A stretch of 64,000 nt of DNA from Pterois miles (lineage: Eukaryota; Chordata; Actinopteri; Perciformes; Scorpaenidae): assembly GCA_947000775.1 (NCBI GenBank), contig CAMQGK010000634.1, forward strand, positions 20,701,501-20,765,500, in the 5' to 3' direction. Below are positions 1-12,509 of the stretch, piece after piece (within the stretch, counting starts at the first letter, position 1; each line of letters starts with the position of its first letter). The translations under genes and the position numbers were made by a program. The notes below the pieces were generated by a model that did not search any database, was not told where the DNA came from, and saw only the letters and a program-made list of their open reading frames with translations.

Positions 1-1221
1 GCAAAATTTTGTCATAAAATGTCACCTGACAGTCTTCATTGTCACAATAATGGCTTTTTTGTGAATTTGTTGAACATTCAAAGTCAGGTTGGAAAAAGAA
101 AGTGAACTCTTAATTAAACCTTATTTTACAACAGTGAACTCAACCAAATGTTTGCTGCAAGTACTGATGACATTTCCACATTGGCCAGGAGGAATAGGAC
201 TATTTCCCCAACTGTTTGATTATACTGATACTTGAGGAAAGTCTTCCTTCCTTTTTGTGTTACAGCAACCCTGAAACTTGTAAAAACTATCTATGTGTTT
301 GAGTGCACTGTTTTCTCAATGATTATCCAAATAGTTATTCAGGCCCAGCATGGACAGCAAAACAATTATGATCCCTAATTCATGCTTCACTTGAGGGATG
401 AGTGAAGCACAAAATATATTCATTTATTACATTTCACCCACAACATAGCAGAATATTCACATTGCCAATTTGAGACGTAGGCTACATTCTCATCAGTTTA
501 TTTAAAGGTAGAACCCTGATTTCCTCCCTGGTGACCTTCCATGAGCATCACTTTCGCCATCTATTTTCCTTTTAGCTGAGACATAAATTGCGAAGCTATT
601 TTGATGGCTCCTTCACTGTAACACAATGGTTCTCCCCCACCTTTTTAAAACCATTTTTTGCCATCTTGCTTCATTTGAAGTACATGTGAGTGAGGGATGG
701 TTCATATCCACTTGTGAGGAGAGTGTCAGTAACCTATGTGTCATATGTTTTGTACAAAATGAGGCACAACAAACCACTAACTACAGTTTCAACTCATTGA
801 TGGGAAAATCGGACTTATAGCAGCTTTTTAGAGGTTATTTGTGAACATACTGTGTCCTATTTGGGTGTTTAATATTGAGATTATCATGTCTATTATAGTC
901 ACTTTGATGAAGATCAAACCAAATTTTATGGATAAATTATGCATAAATGTAGGTAATTCCAAAGGGCTCACTTCACACACTGCACTGTTGTTAACCATCT
1001 GGTTTTATCTTGTGTCCTCTGCTATTTTTATCATCACACATTGAGCAGTGAAATAGAGTAATATGCAATAAATACACAAGCATTTTAGCACTATAACTCT
1101 CCAGTTTCTTCTTTTAAGATGCTGTGTTGTCAGTGTCAAATGTATAGTCAAATTTGTCCTATGTTTTAAGATGTTTTCATGTCATTTTTGTGATTTTTCT
1201 TTTATGTGCAGTAAAGCAACA
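1..1221. other. AT-rich unique DNA, no gene seen
   Basis: Only short open frames of under 70 codons occur, with no recognisable protein similarity, no convincing splice-site pairs and no RNA gene. I see no repeat boundary either. Confidence 0.6.
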
Positions 1222-1288
1222 GACTGTAGCACTGTGCCCAAGACAAATTTCCGCTCAGGGACAATAAAGGTTACTCTCTACTCTACAT
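1222..1288 (+). mobile_element. LINE-type 3' tail fragment
   Basis: The segment reads as a short non-LTR retrotransposon 3' end: CAAGACAAATTTCC, then CAGGGACAATAAAGG, then an imperfect ACTCT-type repeat (ctctctactctac). The GGGACAATAAAG core plus a short simple repeat is the typical 3' end of teleost LINEs and their SINEs. No coding part of the element is attached. The family is not assignable by eye. Confidence 0.5.
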
Positions 1289-1681
1289 CCACACATCCAC
1301 ATGATGCAACAACCTCCATATTCCAGTATTGTCAAGAATCTGGCAATATGATACGTGTCAGGATACAGGGGTTACAATACCATTGTTATACTGTATATTG
1401 CAATACTGTAAGCAAGGTGATATATTGTATTTGTAAAATTTAATTTTAGGGAAACTGAAATAGTATAAAGAATACTGTCATTTACATCAAATTAAAGTTT
1501 ATGTTGTTATGAGAATCTACATAGTATGACAAAACATATCATGGTGAGACTCAAGTGTATTGATGTTTTCCTACACCCCCATAATGCACAATCGCATACA
1601 CATATAACATTTTAAACAGGGTCTTGGTGCTGTATACTACAAACTTTGGATAGTGAAAAACCTGGTTTTCAGAATCCTTCA

Positions 1682-2285
1682 GCCATAGACCGTACAAAGG
1701 AAGCGGATGGAGTCACTATGACGTCACCCATTGGTTTATGGACTACCATTTTGAAGCCTTGAGTTCAGCATATTGGCTGTTGTCATGTTATTTTGTTGCA
1801 ACCAGAAGTGACACAAGAGGGTGGAGCCAAGTACAACCGAGCGCTGAATAAGATATTTTCAGGCAATCAAAAAGGTTCTAATTAACTTTCATGAGCTGAA
1901 AACACTCTGTGAAAGGGTTAAAGTTCGACAAAAAAAAACCCCAAAAAAAACCCACAAACAACTCCCAGACTGGTCAATGCCGTCAGTCACAAGGTAGCCA
2001 CGTCTCTAGAGCCACGTTTATTTGACTCTAAATGGGACCATAATTTACTAATTGAATATATCGCGCTGTATTAAAGAAGACTTGAAACTAGCAATTGAGA
2101 CCATAAACTCACATTTACAGTGTTTACTGAGGTAATAAATCAAGTGAAAAGTAGAGTCATTTTGTCATAGACTTCGTTACAATCTGGCAACCAGAGGAGT
2201 CGCCCCCTGCAGGCTGTTAGAAAAAATGCAAGTTTAAAGCACTTGTGCAAGAGCTTTTCTTCTCAGACTTGGAGGTAGCAAACTG
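1682..2285 (+). repeat. Interspersed repeat family R1, copy 1
   Basis: This roughly 600-bp stretch aligns end to end with 17727-18305. Shared landmarks in the same order are a GGATGGAGTCACTATGACGTCACCCA-like head (GGACGTAATCACC in the other copy), GAAGCCT..AGTTCAG, AGAGGGTGGAGC, TTAACTTTCATGA, CACAAGGTAGCCA, GGACCATAATTTACTAA, and AGAGGAGTC.CCCCCTGC near the end. Divergence between copies is high (perhaps 20-25 percent with indels). No coding capacity or terminal inverted repeat is clear, so the class is open; a non-autonomous DNA transposon is my guess. Confidence 0.8.
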
Positions 2286-4643
2286 CTTTCAGCTCACTGT
2301 TTAGTTTTTTCTGGACCACAACTTCACAATTTGATCTCACCAACTCTGTTTCCATCTGCAGCAGGCTGTTGCCTATTGCAAAAAAAAAAAAATAAATCAC
2401 TGTACACTATCCGCACCAAAACAAAGGTTGACAAAGTGATTGACTAGCCGGTGAACACAGTGGAGCATTTATTAGAGTTGGTGGACACCAAAACAAGGCT
2501 AAAAGAAGAAAGAATATTGTACATTAGTTAAATCCATTGGATGGAGAGCTCATGACTCCAAATAATGTAATGCTGATGTTGATTTATGTTAATGTGCCTG
2601 CTGAATGTGTAAATTAGCAACAGTTGGCTAACGCGTTATCCATTTCAACTTGTTAAGGTAATATGTCAATGTTGTGATTAAAGGCTTGTTGTGCTGCCCC
2701 CAAGCAGCCAAACAATTAATTAAAGCAGATTTAACTCAGCGCTGTAGGCCAACAACCTATGACAAACATTATTAAATGAGCACAAGACGAATGTTAATGA
2801 AACAGGACATTCATTGTCATTCATTGACACGACAGAGCATTTGAGTGCTTGAAGGCCAATAACATGAATACCTGTTATGTATAATGAAATCCCATGCTCG
2901 TTGAATTGATTGCATTAAGAAGCTTATAGTGTAAAATAAATTACCTGTTGACTGTGTGTCAGAGAGGTGTTGATACCACTGTACAGGGTTTTAATATAAT
3001 GCATTTTAATGGTAATATCAGGTGCCGTAAGACCTCATGTTAATATATAATGTATTAAGGGAAGTCAAACTGCAGAGACTGACACATTCATTACCAAAAG
3101 CGTATGTACTGCATGGCTATTGCAGTAGGTTATGTTTTAGTTAACAGGTGTTCAAGCTGTTGCATCCGCCACTGTATAGCTATTAAGCCATATATAGCAT
3201 ATGGGTACAGATTAGACTGAGAGGGTAATAAAATGATGAAAAGATGTTACGGTTAGCGTTTGAAAGAGCAAAGAACAAAGAGCAGGGTTATAATATACAG
3301 CACGGCCCACATGGAGACATATGGTATGCGCATGCACACACACACACACCCATAAACTCAAACAATAAAACAAAGCGCTGTGGGAATAGTCTTCCTGTGT
3401 TTGCCTGTGGCGACAGTAACGTTTGTTAAACAGAAAAGTCTCTTTTGCATATCATGGTTATTTCCCATCCTGTCTGAACAGAAAAAAAACCTCCCTTCCT
3501 CCCAGCCTCTGTCTCAACAGCCTTTTCTTTTGTTTTCCTCCGCTAATTACAGCTACAGGTGAAAGGACCTGTCTAATAGCCACGGATGTTGTGTTGAGGC
3601 AATCTGAACAAACCGACTGTTTTTGTCTGACATTCTCACATCTGTTTTACTGTCTCTGTATTTCACACAAATGCTATACATAGACTGATGCATGGACAAA
3701 CTCTCTCTCTCTCACACACATACAGATATTGAGGTAGTTCATTGTAAAGCTACACACACACACCTCGGATGATGCAGAGGGATATAGGGAAATGGCGTCA
3801 GGTTGGGTAGAATGGCAGGTCATTAACTGAACCAGTGAAACATGCACTAGGCTCTGCTGCTCTGACCTGTCTCGCAAAGCAGCAGACAGCAGTGTTATCA
3901 CACACTCCATCGCCCAACCTTGCTAGGAAACATACAGATCTGGGGACTGTATGCATTTGTGTGAAATTTGTGCAAAGTAGTGTGTGTGAGTATTTGTGTG
4001 TTTATGCCTTAAGCTTGGCCTCAAGGCATACATGTACTTACCTTGGTCGGTGACTATGGAGAGGACGGGGCAGGGCTGGAGTGTTAGTATTGACCTTGGT
4101 GGTTTTCAGTAGTTATGAACAGGGATTCAGTGCAATGCCACTCAACCTTTGCGTTGCGACCTTCGCGCTTGTGAATGCTGCAGAAAAGCAGGAAAATGGG
4201 GAGTCAGTGCATAGTACGTGATTACACATTAAAAGAGCTTTAGCTTTGTTTAAAATTCAGCAGGTACAACTCATGTGCACAAAAGAAAACTAAAGGATCG
4301 GCTTTGATTTCTGTCTTAGTAAAAACCTCACATACTGATGTGTGTGTTGATAAAATTTCATAGGATCGTTAAACATTTTCTAAAAGTAATTTATTGCTGT
4401 GAGACGGTCAAAATCCATAGTCTGTGGAAAAATGCATTCTTAAATGTACTTACTCTGTTACTGCAACCAACGTACAGGCAAGAGGACATTTTGTATAAAT
4501 AAATACTGACTCCTGACGCCTAATATTAGCTTTAGCTGAATGTATAATCATCTAGATTTGTGCATTTTGTTCCTCACTTTTAAGCATATGGAGAAGAGGA
4601 AAGATTATAGCAATCAATAAATGCACAAGAAATAACTATTATA
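2286..4643. other. Unique DNA with small CA/CT runs, no gene seen
   Basis: There is a poly-A tract near 2380, a short (CA)n near 3340 and a CT/CA run near 3700-3720. Overlapping open frames of up to 86 codons occur near 3.4-4.05 kb in several frames on both strands, but none shows a recognisable domain or supporting splice sites. Confidence 0.55.
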
Positions 4644-4932
4644 TTAGAGCAGCAAAAGGCAAGCTTGAAGCAAATACGATATAAAAAAAGAGTTGTTTCT
4701 ATAAAATGCTATATCCTTACAGTAGTGCATGAGACAGGCCTGACAAAAAAAAAAAAAAAAAGAAAATCATGTGCCTCTTTGTCCTCCGGTGTTTCTAATG
4801 GCATCTTCAAGATTTCACAAAGTGGAGGAAAACAACCAATCAAAGCTGAGCTGGAGTCTGCCGTCTCTGAGCAGCTGTTGATCATTCACAAACTAGGCAG
4901 CGTTGATCAAATATGAATTAATATAATAATAA

Positions 4933-4936
<4 letters not shown>

Positions 4937-5013
<77 letters not shown>
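4937..5013. repeat. (AT)n microsatellite
   Basis: An uninterrupted AT dinucleotide tract of about 77 nt lies within the left arm of MITE copy A, between GATCAAATATGAATT and the GTAATGCC that other copies join more directly. Confidence 0.98.
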
Positions 5014-5020
<7 letters not shown>

Positions 5021-5272
5021 TATTATAATATGTTTGTAATGCCTTGAATGTTTTCAGAAACATCTTGTAGTGTACTGTTAAGCTGTAAAATGAGAAATGT
5101 TGAGATCAGTTGAGGAAATACCAAGCACCAGTCAGTGCAAACTTTCCCATTTTACAGCTAAAAAGTAACTACAAGATGTTTCTGAAAACATTCGAGGCAA
5201 GAAATAGGCATGACAGTAACAGAATATTGATTCATTTTTGGTCAGAGATTGCGAGTGATTGACAGCTGCCTC

Positions 5273-5298
5273 CTCTCTCTCTCTCTCTCTCTCTCTCT
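5273..5298. repeat. (CT)n microsatellite
   Basis: Thirteen CT units lie at the outer edge of the right arm of MITE copy A. Copies B and C have a much shorter CTCTCT run in the corresponding position, so this looks like expansion of a seed inside the element. Confidence 0.95.
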
Positions 5299-5350
5299 GT
5301 ATGGTATTTTTGCCAATGATGCCAAAAACATTCTGCCTATAAAAATCCAA

Positions 5351-6642
5351 ACATATCCTTACATGAAGGGACATTTCTTAGGCATCAGTTCAACTCTATA
5401 GAGTTATGCAGGTATGAACTAGATTTTACAATACTTAACAAGTTTGAGATCATTTTTTGCTGACCTTCTTGTTACAATAGTCAACCAGAGCACCATTTTA
5501 AATAATTTATATTGAGACAGTACAACAGAAAAGTGCCAACACACATTGGAATCAGAGCTATCTTAAGCATGTATTAGCGATGTTTCAGCCCAACACAGGT
5601 CTACCTCAGGCAAGAGACAAGGTCAAAACTATGCTAATAAAAGCTTAGGAGAACTACAGTGTGTGGGTGATTTTCTATTGTATTCACATTTATCTTTTTT
5701 AGTGTCCAGCACCTACAGCAGCTCTATTAGATATTCCCAGATGTACTTAACTCCTGCCTGTAACGGTTGCTGTCCATGGTGCTGAAATAGTATCACACTG
5801 CAACACCATCGTGACTGGTGGGGTTTATTTTGTCTTTTTTGTTAATGTGCTATTCGCTATGCCAATTCAGTGTGCATATGACTATGATGATCATATTTCT
5901 TTTATAATTAGGATTGGGCATCAAGTCCTATCATGTCTTTTTGAGAAGGGCAAATGATCAATATTTTATGTATGCAGGTCAGCGTGTCAGTATTAAACAA
6001 CATAACCATGTTACAGCAAACCACAGCTATTTTGCTCAAACTGCTTCATTAACATTGATTAAAGGATGAATGTATGATAAAGGACAAAGAAAGAGAAAGG
6101 GAATAAACAAAGAAAAGTTGTGAAGAAGCTATACAGATGAAGAGATAAAACTCTCATGTCTCCCCGCTCTCTCCATGACTAAGCACAACTTTGAAGATGA
6201 TGCTACTGAATTCACATTCAGAATAAATAGTCTTTCAATTGCTTGAGAAGACTTTGAAAAGAATGATATTTTGCTCATAGTTATGGAGACGAGAGACTGG
6301 AAAATTGGTATTTTCAAGTTACAAGAGGGGTGGTAAAGCTGCACAGCGAGGGTTCGTTTCTGGGTAAGTTGTTTCTCTGTATTCTCAGCTCACATTTGAA
6401 AGAACAGAGCATTCAATTTATCAAGCAATGACCTTTTCTAAACGCAGAATGTTTGGATCCTTTTTCAGATGGTTATGTTTTCATCATGCCTTATCACAAT
6501 GTAAAACCACCACCACTGCTTTAACAGTGTCTTTCATACCACAGGGCTCAAAATTACCAACAAAAGCTAAAGTGAATTTTAATTTCAGCCACTTTAGACA
6601 ATTGCCAAAATAGGATGAATCACTGTGGCTGTTTTGATTTGA
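5351..6642. other. Mostly unique DNA, no gene seen
   Basis: No coding or RNA feature is supported. A short reverse-strand motif at 5577-5612, of the CCTGAGG..GGCTGAAAC type found at the ends of some vertebrate retroelements, is described under findings. Confidence 0.5.
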
Positions 6643-6647
6643 TTATA

Positions 6648-6714
<67 letters not shown>
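6643..6714. repeat. (AT)n microsatellite
   Basis: This tract of TA dinucleotides has one TTTT interruption near its left end and is otherwise pure. Confidence 0.98.
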
Positions 6715-6716
<2 letters not shown>

Positions 6717-7514
6717 CCTGAGGTAGCCTTGGTGTTTGTTTTGTACCTGCATCTCATTGAATGAAACGATTTTCTGCATCAAACTGTTTCTGTGAAAATA
6801 CAGTCATCAGTTACTTCACAATTGCTTTTTATGCCTTTCCCATTAAATAGAATATTGTGCGTCACTGGCTGCATATAACAAGGCAACATTACCATTAGAG
6901 CTGTGGCAGCTCATCATCAGGTGAAGTGTTAATTACAGGAGAATGAAAGAAATGCTCCCAGGGGCCCCTCATGAACGGAGTTTCATGGAGCAAATTAGTG
7001 GGTTTTAGAGGGGATTCATTTTTTCTCACATCCACAGTCTGTATCCATGTGTGTGTCCTGGCACGAAGCTTTGGTTTCACCCTGGCCGACCCTTAGCTTT
7101 CATGCCATTGTGTGCTGCCTTTCAATTTCAGTCTGCCCCGCAGTGGACACAAGCCATTTTGGAAACTGCTGAGTATATCGAACTTTTCTACATGGCTACC
7201 CTGGAAGAAAAATCAGCTCATCAGAAAAAGTTCTCTGGGGCTTCCACACAGGCTGAGACAAGGATTGGTCAATTTACACCTTAAGAAGGTGTTTCACACT
7301 TGTGTTGGATGACTGTCGCCACGGGATGTCTCTGCAGTTTACCGTCTGTGAATTGCTCTATTAGGAACAACATGGATGAGTCATTTCAATTTTATATTGA
7401 TTACAGTGCATGGATGGGGTGCAAAAGAAGATAATAGAATATATAGTCCAGTTATACATGATGCTTGATAATCTTTTCAGTAGCTTTTTGCTTATTTGCA
7501 TATGTTTGTCTATT
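6715..7514. other. Unique DNA, no gene seen
   Basis: Two overlapping plus-strand frames (61-77 codons, about 7050-7310) and one minus-strand frame exist, without recognisable motifs. Nothing else stands out. Confidence 0.5.
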
Positions 7515-8170
7515 TTATAGCGTTTTAGCCATGCTAGCAGCGTGACTCTGGCATTGTCAGCCAGTCAGTCCACCTCTTTGGACCAGACTTAAATATCTCA
7601 ACAACTATCAAATGGATTGCCATGAAGTGACATTCAGATGTTCATGGTCCCTAATGACTTTGGGGATCCCCTTACTTTCAATTTAACACCGCCAGCAGGT
7701 CAAAGTTTTCCTATATCCAATGAAATACCTCAACATCTCCCAGATAGATTAACACATATTTTGGCACAAACATTCATGGTTTCCAGATGATGTGTCCGAA
7801 AGACTTTGGTGATCTCCTGACTTTTACTCTAGCTCCACCATGAGGCTGACATTATGGTTTTTGTGGTGAAATGTCTTGACAAGTATTAGATGGATTGCCA
7901 TGAAATTAGGTGCAGACATTCATGTCCCCTTGAAGATAAAAACTTTGGTCCCTTAGCTTTTCATACGGCGCCATCATCATGTCAAAATGAGTCTAATACT
8001 TTGGTTTATGACTAAATACCATTAGCTTCAGCTGTACTGTGTGTTAGTACTAGTTAGCAATTGTTAAAATGTTAATACACTTATCTGAACAAGGTAAACA
8101 GTACAAATGCTTGGCGTGTTAGCATTGTCATTGTGAGCATGTTAGCATTTAGCTAAGTAAAGCATAAAGG
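7515..8170 (+). repeat. Interspersed repeat R2 with internal subrepeats
   Basis: This is a common type of teleost interspersed repeat with internal quasi-tandem units. The phrase ATGGATTGCCATGAA appears at about 7612 and again at about 7889. The phrases GACATTCATG and GACTTTGGTGATCTCCTGAC or close variants recur at roughly 130-270 bp intervals. The tail is rich in GTTAGCAT words (GTGTTAGCATTGTCATTGTG, GAGCATGTTAGCATTTAGC). A fragment of the tail end lies at 31690-31905 and a short reversed fragment at 18595-18660. No protein is encoded. The class is uncertain. Confidence 0.75.
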
Positions 8171-8394
8171 CCTTTGCACACCAAGTCCGTATTTTTCATC
8201 CTAAATTGTCACATGTTTAAAAATAAATTCGACATCACATTGTGTCAATCACTTTTACACACTGTCTGTCATTAATTTCTTGTAACACGTCTGATTTTCT
8301 GCATTTTTTCACATCCGTCAAAAGCCAAAGGAGGTTCTTTGACCAATCAGAGCCGCTGTCTGTGCAAACGTCTTCATCTAAAATGGCATCTGAT

Positions 8395-8690
8395 AAACAC
8401 TCACTTCATCTCCAAGACATGGATGTATAAAAAGAAGTGGATACAGAGTTGTAGGTGGGCTCACGTTCATTCCTATGAGAGTTGCTCAGCGGCGCATGAA
8501 GCCAAATTGGCTCGACTGCCGAGTAATAAAGTACCAGGATCTTCCAGCTATCTTCCACATCCATTGGTCCCATAAAGCAGATAGAATAGTCTTTCCTTTA
8601 ACCTTAATCCTCCTAGTCCTCAGTCTGGATCTCATTCACATGAATAGAAGAAGAAAAATAACTCTGGATTTCAGGAGCTGAAGAATACAG
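8395..8690 (+). repeat. Interspersed repeat R3, copy 1
   Basis: The sequence matches 30180-30440 in reverse orientation. Shared landmarks include CATGGATGTATAAA-GA, TTCATTCCTATG, GCATGAAGCCAAA-TGGCTCGACTG, GATCTTCCAGC.. (diverged), and ATCTCATTCACATGAA near the distal end. Because of it, frames of 62-78 codons here are not treated as genes. Confidence 0.75.
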
Positions 8691-10249
8691 AGATGTGTAA
8701 TTTAAAAACAGATTGTGGCAGGTGATTACATTACAGCTTGGACGTTGCAAAACCAAGAATGTACGAAACATTAGACAGTAGTGATTGTGCTCTAGCCAGC
8801 TAAACGATAGCTTCTTGCTAGTGTCATTCATTCATTAGCCCCCGTTTTGCTATCCATTGTACCCGAATAATTTATTCAGTTTTGTCTGTGTATATATTTA
8901 GACACATATATACATTTTACCATCTCCACCATGTAAAAGGTTAAAGGTTATTTTTCTTTGTTTCTTTGTCTCTCTGTACACTGTTACACCGTCTGTAATA
9001 AAGTTCACCCAGCAGCAGCTGTTTGCAAAGCAAAGACTGGCCTGAATCACTTCTCCATTTTAATCAGTTCAACTGCTGAAACTGTTACCGCAGATTTGCT
9101 CTTTCACCACTGTTTGCTTTTCCTCCTCCTACCACTATTCCCCGTCTGCTCCTATCTGCCACTGTAGATCGCCTATTTCTACCCCCAGCTGCTCCGTGAT
9201 TATATTTTCACTCATAACCCTCCTACATGCCCACACTGCAAACACATGCACACACACATATATCTCTCCTTTCCCGCACCTATCTTAGATTTTGATTTGG
9301 GTTTGGCCAGGGCATGTTTGCTCTCTTCCTTGTGCTTAGCAGCCAATACAGAAAAAGAGCAGCATGGTTGATTATTGTTTGCGAGATGTGTGTGTGGGAA
9401 GAGAGAGTAAAGAAAAAAGAAGGAGACAGAGCCAGGGATGCAGAGTTTGCAAGGATTTATTTCATAGACACAGCCTCCTGATGGGATATGCAGTGTTCAG
9501 CTTTTCTGTGTCTGACAGGAGGGTTCATAACCTCACTGTGCTGCTTAAGACCGAACGAGGTGAAAGACTCATCCACCCCCATCTAACCGGTATCCCTACT
9601 GCGGCATCAGACAGTGCGCACAGACTATGATTTTCGGGGGGTTTTAGATATCACTCACATCGCAGGGTCTCAAGACATTTTTTGAGTGACATGAAAAATC
9701 CATTTATGTATGTTGGTTGGGAAAGAGAGCTCAGAGGGTTTTAACAAGCTGGTGAAGCATGTCAGATTTTCAAAAGGGCTACCAAAGACAGTAAAAGGTA
9801 CCAGAGGTTAGAGAGTAAATCTAACAATTTAAAAACGCTAGAAGACAAGTCAGAAAAACAACAAAAAACAGGTTTTGGAGTTTTGTATTATCAACAAGCC
9901 GCACGCGTTTATTATGTGCAGTAATGCAATATTGCAACAACAATTTGGATGGGATGGTAAATAAAATGAAATCAGTGTAGCCAGCCCATTTGTTCAACAG
10001 GGCAAATGAATGACACGATAATGTGGAAGGTATTTACTGTGCATTAAGAGCACCTTTCATGCTTTCGGCATGTCGTTTGTACGCCATGTAGTCTGTACTG
10101 ACTGCAGTGTAAACGCCTCTGTAAAAATATGCCACGATCCAAGCTAGTGATGTAGAAAATAAAAGTGACAGAGACCTGGAAATTGGTGTTTTGTTTTGAA
10201 GTTACATTAGTGACATGTTTTCTGCATTTAGTTTCCTTATGGTATTTTA
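8691..10249. other. Unique DNA, no gene seen
   Basis: A frame of 88 codons at 9364-9630 and others are unsupported. A small CA/TA run is near 9245. No element boundary is visible. Confidence 0.5.
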
Positions 10250-10330
10250 AGCCCAATCATGATGTTTTTCATAAACCTAACTAAGTGGTTTTGTTGCCTA
10301 AACCTGAAGACCTTACTGTAGTTTTGTTAT
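10250..10330 (-). repeat. Minisatellite-like unit (family T1)
   Basis: The reverse complement contains the unit GGTTTAGGCAACAAAACCAC followed by TTAGTTAGGTTTATGAAAAA. The same unit recurs at 12360-12410, 12585-12650, 13119-13150, 14028-14110, 15750-16010, 17636-17710 (reverse), 40560-40690 (reverse) and 43785-43930. Confidence 0.7.
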
Positions 10331-12359
10331 GTGGTGTACAAATGACATGCAAAAAGCCTAAAATGCATCCTCATGACACACAGATTGTCCTTGTCATTTT
10401 GTGCTATTTATATGCCTTCCCATGAGAACAGGTTGCATTTAGCTCAGTGATCAAGGCCATGTTTTTTTTTTTCTTTTTTAAGAAATTATTTTGCCTGCTT
10501 AAATGTGCCAATTAAGTGGCGAATGAATATGTGCCCATTTGTTTAGAAAACCAAAATCTTCAGCCAAATTGGAACTGGAGTTTTCAGACCACCCCCAACT
10601 TAACTTTCTACTATCATTCAAAAGATCTTTTTGAAAAGATGAACTGGATCAGAACAGTGAGCAAAGAAAGCAACCACAAAATCCATTTTCTTCCTCTTTT
10701 CTACCCAAACAATGACCTTTGTGTGGACCCTGCCAACTCCAGAACCGATCAGAGAGAGGTCCGGTGGGGCCGCTGTCTGAGCCTGTGCCTGCCGGAGAAC
10801 CGTTGCCCTTTTCGGCTGCTAGTGCACTTCCATTTGAAGCAGCTGATTGTTGTGGTCGTGCCCGGGGGTCCCACGGAGGAGACATTCAAAGCCATGCCAT
10901 TCTGCTCATTTTACGGCCCACAGACCACGGCACCACTGATCGGTTACTTGTGCCAACAACAATTTGACACAGCTGCCCCGTGACTCAAAGGCTACCACCT
11001 ATTCTCACGTGTCTATGAGAAGCAAAGAACCAAAGCAGAGCCAGCATTGAGCGCCCAGACTGCACGTGTTTTATGATGGTTTATCTGGGATGGCTACGAG
11101 AAGCAGCTAGCATTTCAGAATAATAACTTAAACCTAGATGAGCTTGTTTAGACAATCATAAATATAAAGTAACTTCCTCTTCAGTTTTCACTATTTGTCA
11201 TGGGCTGTGTGCTTATCTTACCAAGAGAGATAAAGGTGTAGGGACATGGCTGCAAGCTGCAGAAAACAAAAAGCAAAAAAAACCAAAACATAATTACTGT
11301 GACTACTGTGAAAAAACCATAATTGTTTTCCATCCTTGTGGTTATCTCACTTGAAGATGGATGCCAAGATTTACTGAGAGGATAGCCAACGTCTCTACAC
11401 TGGTGGAAAGAAAGATAGAACAAGAAAGGAAGGAAGAAAGAAAAATGAACAACAAAGATTTAACTAGTGTTTCGCTGTGGGAGCTCTCTGGTAAAGTCCT
11501 TGTCTTTTTGAAGCTTTGTAATACTCCAGAAATTTTTGGGACATGTTGTATTTGAATATGATCTGGGAGCGCTGCTTGTTACCCCTTGTGGTAAAAGATC
11601 TGATGTCCTAAGACACACCACAGCAAGACAGAAAGACAGAGACGGGAAGATAAAATAAGAGGAAGAGCAAGTGGACAATTAGAGTAGTGGAGAGAAACTG
11701 TGAGAGTGCGGGAAAAAGTGGAAAAAAGAAAGTTGAAAGAGAAAGATAGCGCTCAATAGAATATTCATGAACGTCGCCTCATATTCATTCATGCTCAGCT
11801 GCTGGTGATGATGGGACCTTGGCACTAGAGCCCCTGCTTTCTGATAAGTATGCTTTCACATGCTCCCACCCACCCTATAGCTCTTCCGTGACCCCGGCAT
11901 CCTGGCTCCCTAATCCTCAACCTCTGCTTGGATCCCCAGCTATAGGGACCAAACCGTCTCCTTCCCCAGAAGCCTCTGAGGCTCCTGAGCTGTGCTTACT
12001 GTGTGTAATATGATCATGCTGGACCAGAGCCCTCCACCACTGAGGACAGCTTGCTGTGGAGATAATTTCAAACTGAAGGAAGTGTCACATTTTTCCGTCT
12101 TACACGACTGACTGGATCGGGATGAGCATGCAATGGGAAGTGGATGAAACACACCAGTAAACCAGTGGACAACATGACCATGAGTATAATACACAGGAAA
12201 ACTTATGCAACGTGTCCTCATACAGCGGTTCGTACTGTACAGAATATTAGCTTACAAAAAGTCATTCCTCAGTTTTCATGTGTTTTCCTACAGATGTCCA
12301 GCAGCACATGTAAGTTTCCACTCCAGTCTTTTCAAAATATACTTCCATTTTCACAGGAA
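10331..12359. other. Unique DNA with a GC-richer patch, no gene established
   Basis: Positions 10700-10960 are noticeably GC-richer and are open in several frames, including the longest open frame of the window (10516-10983, 155 codons). No frame shows a known domain, and the openness in three frames fits composition better than coding. A purine-rich run is at 11400-11445. The segment 11755-12000 is non-repetitive and could be conserved non-coding DNA. Confidence 0.45.
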
Positions 12360-12432
12360 ACAACTTGGTTAGGTTTAGACAACAAAACTACTCATGTTTG
12401 AGAAAATGTAATGTAATGTAATGTCATCTAAA
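12360..12432 (+). repeat. Minisatellite unit T1 followed by (ATGTA)n
   Basis: AACTTGGTTAGGTTTAGAC and AACAAAACTACTCATGTTTG are one T1 unit. They run into four units of a TAATG pentamer at about 12405-12424, directly upstream of the tRNA-Gly. Confidence 0.7.
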
Positions 12433-12437
12433 TGTGA

Positions 12438-12509
12438 GCGTTGGTGGTATAGTGGTTAGCATAGCTGCCTTCCAAGCAGTTGACCCGGGTTCAATTCCCG
12501 GCCAACGCA
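12438..12509 (+). tRNA. tRNA-Gly (anticodon UCC), intact cloverleaf
   Basis: The 72-nt sequence folds perfectly. The acceptor stem is GCGTTGG (12438-12444) with CCAACGC (12502-12508) and discriminator A at 12509. The D-arm region TGGTATAGTGGTTAGCA gives the A box. The anticodon stem is CTGC/GCAG with loop CTTCCAA, placing anticodon TCC at 12471-12473. The T arm is CCGGG/CCCGG around TTCAATT (B box GGTTCAATTCC). A TTTT Pol III terminator follows at 12514-12517. No CCA is encoded, as expected for a eukaryotic nuclear gene. The odd feature is the next 70 bp, which look like a LINE/SINE 3' tail, so it may be a retrotransposed tRNA rather than an ancestral locus. The identity as Gly-UCC is essentially certain; function is less so. 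Confidence 0.9.

Larger units (their letters stand above)
4644..5350 (+). mobile_element. Palindromic MITE family M1, copy A (both arms)
   Basis: This is the most complete copy of a family also at 34480-35028, 51483-52073 and 52360-52680. The left arm (about 4870-5095) reads GCAGCTGTTGATCATTCA, GATCAAATATGAAT, then TTTTCAGAAACATCTTGTAG and AAGCTGTAAAATGAG. The right arm (about 5145-5270) is its reverse complement: CATTTTACAGCTAAAAAG, CTACAAGATGTTTCTGAAAA, AACAGAATATTGATTCAT, GATTGACAGCTGCC. The centre holds GTTGAGATCAGTTGAGG. An (AT)n expansion sits inside the left arm and a (CT)n run beyond the right arm. The outer termini are degraded, beginning TTAGAGCAGC. No transposase is encoded. Confidence 0.75.

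Noticed and set aside
10516..10983. Longest open frame of the window (155 codons)
   Set aside because: No domain, signal or splice support; the same GC-richer stretch is open in two other frames including the minus strand, which fits composition rather than coding.
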